From: Flavobacteriaceae bacterium NBU2973
GTDB taxonomy: Bacteria; Bacteroidota; Bacteroidia; Flavobacteriales; Flavobacteriaceae
Direction of reading: 5' to 3'
DNA: 64,000 nt
Assembly (NCBI GenBank): GCA_026162565.1
Contig: JAOEIQ010000008.1
Location: 62,001-126,000, forward strand
This document shows positions 42,891 through 51,353 of the stretch, piece after piece. Both the position numbers and the translations under genes were made by a program. Under the pieces are notes generated by a model, which saw only the letters and a list, made by a program, of their open reading frames with translations, was not told where the DNA came from and did not search any database. Numbering within the stretch: the first letter of the stretch is position 1; every line of letters begins with the position of its first letter.

Positions 42891-44221
42891 TATAGAATCC
42901 CTCTTGCTTTAATTTCTAAATACTTATTTATTGTATTGATGGTTAGCTTTTCCGGTGCAGTAAGTATGGATTGAATCCCATGTTTTTGAAGCTCTTTAAC
43001 CATTAAACGTTTTTCAAAAGCAAATTTCTCTGCAATGGTTTTATGGTAGATGGCTTGTAAATCTTCTGCCTCTTCTGCAATCAATTCCTCTAATTCAGTA
43101 TTTTCAAAGAAGATAACGACTAGCACATGCTTTTTGGAAATAGCTTGTAAATAAGGTAATTGACGTTTTAAACTACTAATGTGCTCAAAGTTTGTATATA
43201 ATAGGAGTAAGCTTCTATGAGTTACTTTACGTTTTATTTGCGTATATAATAAACCAAAATCAGTATCATTAAACTGCGTATTTATGTTGTATAAGCTCTC
43301 AAGTATTGAATTAAGATAGGTAAGTTTATGAATTGCTGGTAAAAAGCTTTCAATCTTTTTAGAAAACGTCAACATACCAACTTTATCATGTTTTTTCAAT
43401 GCGACATTACTAAAAGCTAGAGTAGAGTTTATAGCATAATCTAAAAGCTTCAACCCATTAAATGGCATTTTCATGACACGACCAGTATCTATAACAGAAT
43501 AGATAGGTTGCGACTTTTCATCTTGATACTGATTCACCATTAACTGTCCACGTTTGGCAGTTGCTTTCCAGTTTACAGTTCTAAAATCATCGCCTTTTAC
43601 ATAATCTTTTATTTGTTCGAATTCTGAAGTATGACCGATACGACGAATCTTTTTTAAACCAAATTCTGTAAGTTGATTACTAATGGCTAGGAAATCGTAT
43701 TTCTGCATCTGAATAAATGATGGATATACCATAACCATTTGCTCATTCTGAAATTGAAAACGTCTTTTAATAATTTTTAATTTTGTAGAGGCAAAAACAT
43801 TAAGATTTCCAAAATAATATTCACCACGATCTACAGGACGAACTTGGTATTCAAAATCATGAGTTTCGTTAGATTTAATAGTAGTTATATACGAAAAATC
43901 TCTTTTTTGAAATTGAATAGGTAATTCATCAATAACGTCTGTTATCACTTCAAAAGGATACTGATTATTAATTGTTATTGGCACTGGATTTTCATCACTA
44001 TTTGAAAACTTTTCTGGTAATATGCGTCTAGCAGAAATAGCCTTTTTAAACCTGAATAATAAAACAAAATCAATACAAAACACAACTGCTATTATACTTG
44101 TTAGTATCCATGCTACAGTATAGAGTATAGGAAACCAAAACGACAATAAAAAGCATACCGAAGCTATTGCCAGATAGACAAAAAACTGATTGTGTATATA
44201 TAATGATTTAATGAGTTTCAA
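42890..44221 (-). CDS. DUF58 domain protein
   Basis: A 443-residue membrane-anchored protein. Two N-terminal membrane helices (about 12-50) are followed by a beta-rich region and the DUF58 signature GDDFRTVNWKATAKRGQLMVNQYQDEK near 210-240. A VWA-like fold follows. DUF58 proteins pair with MoxR ATPases; the MoxR gene is 45 bp upstream. The start codon is TTG (44221) because no ATG lies nearby and MKLIKSLYIHNQFF matches family N-termini. Its 3' end touches the 28-bp palindrome. Confidence 0.87.
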   Translation of the reverse strand: MKLIKSLYIHNQFFVYLAIASVCFLLSFWFPILYTVAWILTSIIAVVFCIDFVLLFRFKKAISARRILPEKFSNSDENPVPITINNQYPFEVITDVIDELPIQFQKRDFSYITTIKSNETHDFEYQVRPVDRGEYYFGNLNVFASTKLKIIKRRFQFQNEQMVMVYPSFIQMQKYDFLAISNQLTEFGLKKIRRIGHTSEFEQIKDYVKGDDFRTVNWKATAKRGQLMVNQYQDEKSQPIYSVIDTGRVMKMPFNGLKLLDYAINSTLAFSNVALKKHDKVGMLTFSKKIESFLPAIHKLTYLNSILESLYNINTQFNDTDFGLLYTQIKRKVTHRSLLLLYTNFEHISSLKRQLPYLQAISKKHVLVVIFFENTELEELIAEEAEDLQAIYHKTIAEKFAFEKRLMVKELQKHGIQSILTAPEKLTINTINKYLEIKARGIL

Positions 44222-44266
44222 TTTTTTTGGTTAAAAGTTAAAAGTGTAAGCTTTCTCTATTCTCTA

Positions 44267-45253
44267 TTAACGAGGCACTTCAACAGATTGTACAATCATT
44301 TCTATAACATTTTCGGTTGTCATGCCTTCCATTTCACGTTCTGGAGTTAAAATAATTCTATGATTTAAAACAGGGTTCAATGCTTTCTTTACATCTTCAG
44401 GAATTACAAAATCTCGTCCATTAATTGCTGCGTAAGCTTTGGCAGTATTTAATATAGCAATAGAAGCTCTTGGTGAACCTCCCAAATATAAATGTGGATG
44501 GTTACGCGTTTTAGAGACAATCTCTGCTATGTATTTTATAATTTTTTCCTCAACTACAATGGCTTGTGTTTTTTGCTTATAGTCTGCTAGTTTTTCTGTA
44601 TCAAGAATGGCGTTGATTTTAACTTCAGGTTTTTCACCTTTACGCTCATGATGCGAAGCAATAATTTTTATTTCATCCTCCAGTGATGGATAATCTACTT
44701 TTATTTTAAAAATAAAACGATCTAATTGCGCTTCTGGTAATGCGTACGTTCCTTCTTGCTCAATTGGGTTTTGCGTTGCTAATACCATAAAAGGATCTTT
44801 AAATTTATAAGTAGTTCCATCTATAGTAGCTTGTCGTTCTTCCATGGTTTCAAACAGAGCAGCTTGTGTTTTTGCAGGTGCACGATTAATCTCATCTATA
44901 AGAACAATGTTAGAGAAAATAGGGCCTTGTTGAAATTCAAATTCCGATGTTTTCATGTTTAAAACAGAGGTTCCTAATACATCGCTAGGCATTAAATCCG
45001 GAGTAAACTGAATACGGCTAAAATCGGTTTTTAAAATTTTGGCAAACAACTTTGCTGTAACAGTTTTTGCAATTCCTGGGACACCTTCTATTAGTACATG
45101 ACCATCAGCTAATAAAGCAACAATTAATAATTCGATAAAGTTTTGTTGTCCTACAATTACTTTACCTATTTCTTGTTTTATACCATCTGCAGCATTTTTT
45201 AGATCTTCTAATGGTATGCGATTATCAAAATTTACGTCTTGGTTTTCTTCCAT
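44267..45253 (-). CDS. MoxR-family AAA+ ATPase
   Basis: A 328-residue cytoplasmic AAA+ ATPase of the MoxR branch. Walker A GVPGIAKT (about 59-66), Walker B VLIDEINRAPAKTQAALFETMEE, sensor LATQNPIEQEGTYALPEAQLDRFIF, lid GGSPRASIAIL. It should act with the DUF58 protein downstream. It starts 22 bp inside the end of the DUF4350 gene. It is more distant in sequence from the 19.2-kb MoxR than a recent duplicate would be. Confidence 0.93.
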   Translation of the reverse strand: MEENQDVNFDNRIPLEDLKNAADGIKQEIGKVIVGQQNFIELLIVALLADGHVLIEGVPGIAKTVTAKLFAKILKTDFSRIQFTPDLMPSDVLGTSVLNMKTSEFEFQQGPIFSNIVLIDEINRAPAKTQAALFETMEERQATIDGTTYKFKDPFMVLATQNPIEQEGTYALPEAQLDRFIFKIKVDYPSLEDEIKIIASHHERKGEKPEVKINAILDTEKLADYKQKTQAIVVEEKIIKYIAEIVSKTRNHPHLYLGGSPRASIAILNTAKAYAAINGRDFVIPEDVKKALNPVLNHRIILTPEREMEGMTTENVIEMIVQSVEVPR

Positions 45254-46464
45254 GAGTTATTGGATTTAAATTTTTCAATTGAAGCATTAAGCCTCTCTAA
45301 TTCTTTTTCTGTGAGTTCTGTTCTATATTTTATGCTTTCTATAGTTTTAAAAAGCGCTTTAGTATCGTCTATAGTATTATTACTTCTTGCTGCTATATTT
45401 TTCAAAAAGGCATCATCAACAGTATTGGTATTTAGATGTAACTGTGTTCGAATAAAATCTAAAAAATGTTGAATTTTATGTTTTGCTATTTCAGTATGCT
45501 TGCCTTTTTCATAATACATGTTTGCGATAGTTCTTGTAAAATCTACTGTTTGATTGCGCAAAGGCTTTACAACTGGAATTGGACGTTGCTTACGTCTGCC
45601 TTCGAAAATTAAATACAATACAACACCAATAATCATTATATAGTAAGCCCATTTTAACGATTGGTTACTCAAGAAAATATATAAGGGAGATGTATAAAAT
45701 GATTTGCCTGATTTGTAATGATTATCAAAATAAATGGTTTTAGAATCGTCTAAATACGATAGCATTCCGGCAGTATAATCTTGATTTGGGTTTTGTAAAA
45801 TAAAATAATTAGTAAATGCTTGAGGAAATGTACTTAAAATAATAGAGCCTTCTCCAAAAGGTTGCTTTATAACATTTACATGGGCATTATTCTCAATAAG
45901 GCTATCTTTTTTTACATCTATTACGCTAATAACTTTAGTATTTAAAGTGTCTATTTTATTGAAATAGAACAGGTAATACGATTTGTCAAATTTATAAATA
46001 CTATCACTCTCTAGTACTTTTGGTTTTAACTGTAAAAAGTAATCGCTATTATCAGTATTAAAATTGCTTAAAGTTGCTGTTTCTAGATTGAGTGTGTCTA
46101 ACAAGCGTTCCTCAAAATTATTAGATACTATAAAAAGAGTATTTCCACCTGATGTCCAATCTAACAATCTTTCAAGTTCTATCTCTCCAAACGATACATT
46201 GTTATTCATGAAAAAGTAAGTTCCTTTTTGAAGCGAATCACTCTCTAGAAATTCAAAAGGAGGTTGGTAAACATCTACAATATTATCATTGTTTAAAACG
46301 CGTCTCATTTGCTCATAAAAAACATAAGTTCCAAAAGGTATTTTATGTTGCTTTGCATACGATGGATACCAATTTATTTTTTGAGGTTTCACGTAGTCGA
46401 AAGCAATGATAGCCAAGATGGTTAGCACTACAACAATAACATATATTTTTTGGTTTCTAGTCAA
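45232..46464 (-). CDS. DUF4350 membrane protein
   Basis: A 410-residue protein with one N-terminal membrane helix (residues 5-26), a soluble periplasmic domain with the DUF4350 pattern (IPFGTYVFYEQMRRVLNN near 43-60; LLDWTSGGNTLFIVSNNFE near 100-118), a second helix near 270-288, and a cytoplasmic tail. It starts with TTG at 46464, immediately after the TAA of the previous gene. No ATG in frame is near. Function unknown; it belongs to a conserved MoxR-DUF58 gene set. Confidence 0.85.
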   Translation of the reverse strand: MTRNQKIYVIVVVLTILAIIAFDYVKPQKINWYPSYAKQHKIPFGTYVFYEQMRRVLNNDNIVDVYQPPFEFLESDSLQKGTYFFMNNNVSFGEIELERLLDWTSGGNTLFIVSNNFEERLLDTLNLETATLSNFNTDNSDYFLQLKPKVLESDSIYKFDKSYYLFYFNKIDTLNTKVISVIDVKKDSLIENNAHVNVIKQPFGEGSIILSTFPQAFTNYFILQNPNQDYTAGMLSYLDDSKTIYFDNHYKSGKSFYTSPLYIFLSNQSLKWAYYIMIIGVVLYLIFEGRRKQRPIPVVKPLRNQTVDFTRTIANMYYEKGKHTEIAKHKIQHFLDFIRTQLHLNTNTVDDAFLKNIAARSNNTIDDTKALFKTIESIKYRTELTEKELERLNASIEKFKSNNSWKKTKT

Positions 46465-47196
46465 TTAGTTTTTTATGGAGTTATTAACGGTTTCGAAAGT
46501 GGTTTTTAGTTTTTCAAATTTTAATTCGTCTATACTAAACTCACCATACCAAACATAATCATATATTTTTGTAACACTTTTAAAATCAGTATTTAATGAA
46601 TCAATATCTATTTCTTTAATATAATCTTCATTAGTTTTCTCTGGTTCCCAAGAAATGATGTTTTTCTCTGTTAGAAACTTGAGGGTTTGCAAGTAGTAGT
46701 ACCTAATAGCTAAACGGTAATTTTGATTTTTTATAGCATCAGAAATTAAGGCGTTTATATCTTCATTTTTTATGATGTGTTCTTCTTCTGTAAACTGAAA
46801 AGATGCATTTTTTTGCTCTCCATAGACTATATTTCTAGAGTTAACTTTTAAAAAGAATTTAACTAGTAAAAAGACCAAAAATGCTAATAAAATATAGGGT
46901 AGAATATTGAATACAAAATAGAGAAAACCTGTTGCTGTACCTACCCCAAAAATCGCTTCCCAAATTTTGGTTAAAATGTTTTGTAACCATCGTTGAAATT
47001 TCTGAATAAAACTCTCTTCCTCTATCTCCTCAATATAGTTAAAGTCACTATCTTCTTTATACGATTTTAAATCATCATCTGTTATTTTCTGGACTTCTAT
47101 TTTAGAATCATCAGTTTTTATAGATAGCGAGTCTTGTTGTGCATAAGTTTGTTGCCCAAAAAAAATAAAGGTTAAAAGTAGGAAGACTATTCGCAT
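46465..47196 (-). CDS. DUF4129-type membrane protein
   Basis: A 243-residue protein. Signal sequence MRIVFLLLTFIFFGQQTYAQ, a soluble linker, a membrane segment at about 100-125 (VFNILPYILLAFLVFLLVKFFL), then the cytoplasmic DUF4129 domain. In that domain LISDAIKNQNYRLAIRYYYLQTLKFLTEKNIISWEPEKTNEDYI is diagnostic. The domain is common beside transglutaminase or MoxR-DUF58 genes. It is three bases from the next gene upstream (47200) and abuts DUF4350, so all are one operon. Its role is unknown. Confidence 0.85.
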   Translation of the reverse strand: MRIVFLLLTFIFFGQQTYAQQDSLSIKTDDSKIEVQKITDDDLKSYKEDSDFNYIEEIEEESFIQKFQRWLQNILTKIWEAIFGVGTATGFLYFVFNILPYILLAFLVFLLVKFFLKVNSRNIVYGEQKNASFQFTEEEHIIKNEDINALISDAIKNQNYRLAIRYYYLQTLKFLTEKNIISWEPEKTNEDYIKEIDIDSLNTDFKSVTKIYDYVWYGEFSIDELKFEKLKTTFETVNNSIKN

Positions 47197-47199
47197 GAA

Positions 47200-48078
47200 T
47201 TATTCTTCTGTATTTCCTATACGTTGAATTTGCTCAAAAGTGCCTGTAAAGTTTTTACGCTCATTTAAATTAAAGTAAATAAATACATAAGCAACAACTG
47301 TTATTAAGTTGAGTAAAAAACGCGCTGCATAGCTAACAATATTTAGAATAATATAAATAGGATCAGAAAAACTTAACATATTTCCTGGGTCTACTTCTCC
47401 AGAAAAAATCCCCATTTTTATAATACTATATATCCCAGCTGGTAATCCAAAAGCATAACTGGCTACCATTACTATAATCCCGATAATTATAATTGTAGCA
47501 AGAGTCACCCAAAATTCATCTTTTATTAACGAAAAACTATAGTTAAAGGAGTCCATAGCATCACGCTTTTCAAATACTAGAATGCTAAATACCATTGCCA
47601 TAGGTACTATGAAATAGAAAACAGGAAAAAAGCACAGCATGATGGCAAATATCAATACTATCCACTTTAAAATTCCCAAACCTATAAAACTCCAAAAAGT
47701 ATCTTTTACCTCTTGTTTAATCTCAAATTCATCAATTCGACCACCATAGTTTATATATGATTTAATGTAATGCATAGCAGTTGAATTAGCAAATACATAT
47801 GCAAGAAGTCCACTAATAGCAAATAACAGTAATGCTATAAGCATTAACAAGGGACTAAAGTTATCTAAACTGTTTGATTGTATGTTAGCAAAATTAAAAA
47901 CATCACCAACTGTATACATATAAAAAACTAGAGATATCAAGAAAAACAGAATATAAGGTCCAGAGACTTTTAAAATTATGGTAATAAATGGTTTAAACTC
48001 ATGACGTAAAAAAGCAAAGGTGTCGCTTAATATCTCTCCTAATTCTCGTTGTTTTTTAAATTCTATATACTGTTTCAT
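47200..48078 (-). CDS. Polytopic membrane protein of the MoxR-DUF58 operon
   Basis: A 292-residue protein with about six membrane helices and a short cytoplasmic N-terminus (MKQYIEFKKQRELGEILSDTFAFLRHEFKPF). I recognise no domain by name. The position, 3 bp from DUF4129 and 6 bp after the SpoIIM-like gene, ties it to this conserved operon. The same N-terminal motif (LGEILSDTFAF) is seen in Bacteroidota homologues annotated only as hypothetical. A transport or scaffold role is possible. Confidence 0.7.
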   Translation of the reverse strand: MKQYIEFKKQRELGEILSDTFAFLRHEFKPFITIILKVSGPYILFFLISLVFYMYTVGDVFNFANIQSNSLDNFSPLLMLIALLLFAISGLLAYVFANSTAMHYIKSYINYGGRIDEFEIKQEVKDTFWSFIGLGILKWIVLIFAIMLCFFPVFYFIVPMAMVFSILVFEKRDAMDSFNYSFSLIKDEFWVTLATIIIIGIIVMVASYAFGLPAGIYSIIKMGIFSGEVDPGNMLSFSDPIYIILNIVSYAARFLLNLITVVAYVFIYFNLNERKNFTGTFEQIQRIGNTEE

Positions 48079-48084
48079 ATATGG

Positions 48085-49062
48085 TTAGTTATTAAGTTCT
48101 AAAGATGTTTGCTGCTTTTTATGTAATTGCCTTGGGTAAATTACATAGTAAAAGATTATTACAAATAATGACAACCCAATTATAAAAATAGCTAGCCAAT
48201 CAGGCATTTCTGTATGTCTGGTTACAAAACCTTCTAAAAAACCAGCAATTATAAAAAAGGGGATAGTGCTCATTAAAATTTTAAGTCCACTTTTAATTCC
48301 TCGTTTAAAGGATTCTAATCGTGTGTACGTGCCAGGAAATAACATGCCATTTCCTAAAACTAGACCAGCACAACTAGCTATTATTATTACTGAAATTTCT
48401 ATCGTACCATGTATCCAAATAGTTCTTGCAGATTCCCAAAGTAAGCCTTTGTCGTAAAAGAGGTACTGGAAACTACCTAACCTAACAGCATTTTGCATCA
48501 TGATGTACAGAGATCCTATTCCAAATAAAATGCCGTAAGCAAAAGCCATCAAGGCTACACGTATGTTGTTTATGGTAATTCCTAAAAACATATTAAATTC
48601 TCCTTGTTCTTTATAAACTGCCATTGGATCTCCACGTTCAATATTATTTAAAGTCATGTTTACATAACCATCACCCAGAAAAGCTCGCATAAAATCACCT
48701 TCACTGGCAGCTGAAAAAGCACCAACAAGCGTGAATAAGAAAAACACTAAAAATGAAATTAATAATTCACGTTGATGTTTGTAAAACATCAAAGGAAACT
48801 CTGTTTTAAAAAACGAGATTAATCGATTTTTAGATTCTTTTTTAGTCTTGTAAATCTTCTGATGCGCTTGAGACGCTAACTGATTTAAATAAGCTTCTGT
48901 TTTACCATTAGTATAAAAAGTTTGAGCGTAACTTAAGTGATCTGTGATTTCAATATATAAATCTGATAATTCATCAGGATCGATACTGACTTTATTTGAA
49001 AGAACACTTTCAAATTTTAGCCATTTATCTTTATTTTGCTTCACGAAAGCAGCTTCACGCAT
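48085..49062 (-). CDS. SpoIIM-family membrane protein
   Basis: A 325-residue protein. Residues 1-95 form a soluble helical N-domain (REAAFVKQNKDKWLKFESVLSN), then about five to six membrane helices. The SpoIIM signature is the long segment around NNIRVALMAFAYGILFGIGSLYIMMQNAVRLGSFQYLFYDKGLL. In sporulating bacteria SpoIIM acts with the DMP peptidoglycan hydrolase; non-sporulating Bacteroidota keep it next to MoxR, DUF58 and RDD genes. It is the first gene of the minus operon and is divergent from the RDD gene. Confidence 0.88.
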   Translation of the reverse strand: MREAAFVKQNKDKWLKFESVLSNKVSIDPDELSDLYIEITDHLSYAQTFYTNGKTEAYLNQLASQAHQKIYKTKKESKNRLISFFKTEFPLMFYKHQRELLISFLVFFLFTLVGAFSAASEGDFMRAFLGDGYVNMTLNNIERGDPMAVYKEQGEFNMFLGITINNIRVALMAFAYGILFGIGSLYIMMQNAVRLGSFQYLFYDKGLLWESARTIWIHGTIEISVIIIASCAGLVLGNGMLFPGTYTRLESFKRGIKSGLKILMSTIPFFIIAGFLEGFVTRHTEMPDWLAIFIIGLSLFVIIFYYVIYPRQLHKKQQTSLELNN

Positions 49063-49144
49063 ATAAGGGCAAGTTTTTACTCGAAAAAAGTGATTAAATA
49101 CCTTTATGAATTTTAAGGCAATTTACTTTCAAAGAAAAGAAAAT

Positions 49145-49861
49145 ATGGAAGAATTTCAAATAGAAACCGCTCAAAATATAGGGATACAGCAAAATGTTGC
49201 AAACCTTGGCGACAGGATGTTGGCTTACCTTCTAGATAGTATCATTATTTTCACCTATTCCGTTTTAATGATCATGCTTTTGGTGTCTTTAGATTTAGAG
49301 CCAAGAGATAGTTGGGCTATTTATTTATTGGTCATGCTTCCAGCATTTATGTATTATGTGTTGTTAGAAACATTTTGGGACGGACAAACCATCGGTAAGT
49401 TTGTTTTAAAAACTAGAGTTGTTAAACTTGACGGTTCTAAACCTACTTTTGCAAATTTTTTAGTGAGATGGTTATTGCGAATTGTAGATGTAGTATTTAC
49501 TACTGGAGGAGTTGCTGTATTAACTATTTTAATAAGAGGTAATGGGCAACGTGTTGGCGATATGGCTGCTGGAACAACTGTTATAAGTGAAAAAACAAGA
49601 GTAAAGTTAAGCGATACTTTACTTAAAGAATTACCTGTAGATTACAAACCTACTTACGCTCAAGTTACATTATTTAAGGATAGTGAAATGCAAACGATTA
49701 AGAGTTTATATGATACTGCTAAACGAAAGGGGCAGCATAATGTTATTTTAAAATTACGAAATCGTATAGTTGAAGTGATGCAAGTTGATACTGTTGAACA
49801 ACCAATTGACTTTGTAGATCGTGTAATAAAGGATTATAACTATTATACTCAAAATATGTAA
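49145..49861 (+). CDS. RDD-family membrane protein
   Basis: From the ATG at 49145 it has 238 residues; I reject the in-frame ATG at 49106 because homologues begin at MEEFQIETAQN. The RDD region spans roughly 20-150: NLGDRMLAYLLDSIIIFTYSVLMIMLL, and later DGQTIGKFVLKTRVVKLDGSKPTF. Three membrane helices. RDD proteins are poorly characterised, possibly ion or small-molecule transporters. It is divergent from the SpoIIM operon, and the two commonly occur together. The 88-bp repeat array begins a few bases after its stop. Confidence 0.88.
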   Translation: MEEFQIETAQNIGIQQNVANLGDRMLAYLLDSIIIFTYSVLMIMLLVSLDLEPRDSWAIYLLVMLPAFMYYVLLETFWDGQTIGKFVLKTRVVKLDGSKPTFANFLVRWLLRIVDVVFTTGGVAVLTILIRGNGQRVGDMAAGTTVISEKTRVKLSDTLLKELPVDYKPTYAQVTLFKDSEMQTIKSLYDTAKRKGQHNVILKLRNRIVEVMQVDTVEQPIDFVDRVIKDYNYYTQNM

Positions 49862-49865
49862 GCAG

Positions 49866-50270
49866 AGAACCAATTTTCAGAAATGAAAATTGAGTGAATC
49901 GCTTATACTGAGCGTAGCCGAAGTATTTTTAGAATGAAGCTGGAAGAATAATAAGAACCAATTTTCAGAAATGAAAATTGAGTGAATCGCTTATACTGAG
50001 CGTAGCCGAAGTATTTTTAGAATGAAGCTGGAAGAATAATAAGAACCAATTTTCAGAAATGAAAATTGAGTGAATCGCTTATACTGAGCGTAGCCGAAGT
50101 ATTTTTAGAATGAAGCTGGAAGAATAATAAGAACCAATTTTCAGAAATGAAAATTGAGTGAATCGCTTATACTGAGCGTAGCCGAAGTATATTTAGAATG
50201 AAGTTGGAAGAATAATAAGAACCCATTTTCAGAAATGAAAATTGAGTGAATCGCTTATCCCGAATTAACC
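49866..50270 (+). repeat. 88-bp tandem repeat array, about 4.6 copies
   Basis: Units start at 49866, 49954, 50042, 50130 and 50218, exactly 88 bp apart. Copies 1-3 are nearly identical; copy 4 has at least two substitutions (TATATTTAG, GAAGTTGG). Each unit contains the palindrome ATTTTCAGAAATGAAAAT and a TACTGAGCGTAGCCGAAGTA module. The fifth copy breaks after GCTTAT and is replaced by ATCCCGA-N7-TCGGGAT, a terminator-like hairpin. The gap from 49862 to 50295 is otherwise empty. Confidence 0.9.
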
Positions 50271-50295
50271 TCGGGATATTAATTAATAAAAAAGT

Positions 50296-50898
50296 ATGTT
50301 TTATACGATAGATATTTTAGGAACCATTTCTTTTGCCATTTCAGGAGTTTTGGTGGCAATGAATAAAAAGATGGATCCTTTTGGGATTTTAATAATAGCA
50401 TTTGTTACAGCAGTAGGTGGCGGTACATTACGCGATATTCTTATTGGTCAGACTCCAGTTGGTTGGATGACGAATATGACCTTTACATATGTGATTCTTG
50501 CGTCAGCTATTTTTGCAGTCGTTTTTAGAAATACGATTAATTATTTAAGAACCTCTCTATTTTTATTTGACACTATTGGCATTGGTTTGTACACTGTAGT
50601 TGGAATTGAAAAAGGTTTGTCTGCAGATTTACATCCAATAATTTGTATCGCATTAGGAACCATGTCTGCTTGCTTTGGTGGTGTAATTCGCGATATATTA
50701 TGTAATGAAATTCCAGTGATTTTTAGAAAAGAAATATATGCTACAGCTTGTATACTAGGTGGTGTTGCTTATTTTTTATTACAAAAACTACCTATTGAAA
50801 ATGACTTTATATTTATAATAGCTGGGATGATAGTAATTGTAACAAGATTATTAGCAGTAAAGTTTAAATTACGATTACCTAGTTTGTATAGTGAATAG
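50296..50898 (+). CDS. TRIC-family cation channel protein
   Basis: A 200-residue membrane protein of the trimeric intracellular cation (TRIC/UPF0126) family. It has two repeated halves of three helices plus a seventh helix. The first glycine motif is FVTAVGGGTLRDILIGQTPVGWM near 35-57, the second is ACFGGVIRDILCNEIPVIFRKEIYA near 119-143. Bacterial TRIC proteins conduct potassium. The 3' end overlaps the convergent HxlR gene by 24 bp. The 88-bp array lies just upstream and may contain its promoter. Confidence 0.93.
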   Translation: MFYTIDILGTISFAISGVLVAMNKKMDPFGILIIAFVTAVGGGTLRDILIGQTPVGWMTNMTFTYVILASAIFAVVFRNTINYLRTSLFLFDTIGIGLYTVVGIEKGLSADLHPIICIALGTMSACFGGVIRDILCNEIPVIFRKEIYATACILGGVAYFLLQKLPIENDFIFIIAGMIVIVTRLLAVKFKLRLPSLYSE

Positions 50899-51237
50899 TT
50901 TCTTTTCTGAATAATTTTCAATTGCATAATCTCCCCATTTTGCTATAGATTGAATTACAGGAATTAAGGTTTTACCTAAATCCGTTAATCTGTATTCTAC
51001 TTTTAATGGTGGTTTTTTTGTATAAACCTTCCTACTAACTATACCATCTTCCTCTAACTTTTTTAGTTGTAAGCTCAAGGTACGTTCTGTAACTGTTGGC
51101 ATTTCTTTTCGTAATTCATTGTAACGTTTTTCTCCTCCAATTAGATGATAGAGAATTACTGTTTTCCATTTACCTCCGATTATTCCCATGGTCAGACTTA
51201 TACAACATGGATACTCTTTTCCTTTAAAAGTTAACAT
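50875..51237 (-). CDS. HxlR-family transcriptional regulator
   Basis: A 120-residue winged-helix regulator. CCISLTMGIIGGKWKTVILYHLIGGEKRYNELRKEMPTVTERTLSLQLKKLEEDGIVSRKVYTKKPPLKVEYRLTDLG is the full HxlR domain. The N-terminal Cys pair (CC, residues 11-12) could sense electrophiles, as the conserved Cys does in HypR/YodB-type members. It is divergent from a nitroreductase and a monooxygenase, an arrangement typical of quinone-stress repressors. A TAGTTTTG -7 element at 51292-51299 on the minus strand probably drives it. Confidence 0.9.
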   Translation of the reverse strand: MLTFKGKEYPCCISLTMGIIGGKWKTVILYHLIGGEKRYNELRKEMPTVTERTLSLQLKKLEEDGIVSRKVYTKKPPLKVEYRLTDLGKTLIPVIQSIAKWGDYAIENYSEKKLFTIQTR

Positions 51238-51280
51238 AACATGATTTATTTAAAAAAGGTACTATCCTTTTTGACCGTTA

Positions 51281-51311
51281 TTGTATGAATACAAAACTAT
51301 ACTTATTTTTG
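51281..51311 (+). promoter_or_regulatory. Promoter of the nitroreductase gene
   Basis: TTG at 51281-51283, a 20-nt spacer, and TATTTTTG at 51304-51311 match the Bacteroidota consensus. Confidence 0.65.
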
Positions 51312-51312
51312 C

Positions 51313-51331
51313 TACTATAAAAATTATAGTA
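51313..51331. promoter_or_regulatory. Putative HxlR operator
   Basis: TACTATAA-AAA-TTATAGTA, a perfect 8-bp inverted repeat. It begins 1 base after the -7 element and so covers the predicted transcription start of the nitroreductase. Confidence 0.55.
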
Positions 51332-51353
51332 TAAATAATTAATAAATATTTTG

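Noticed and set aside
49866-50270. CRISPR-like array
   Set aside because: The units are contiguous 88-bp repeats without unique spacers, and no cas genes are present.
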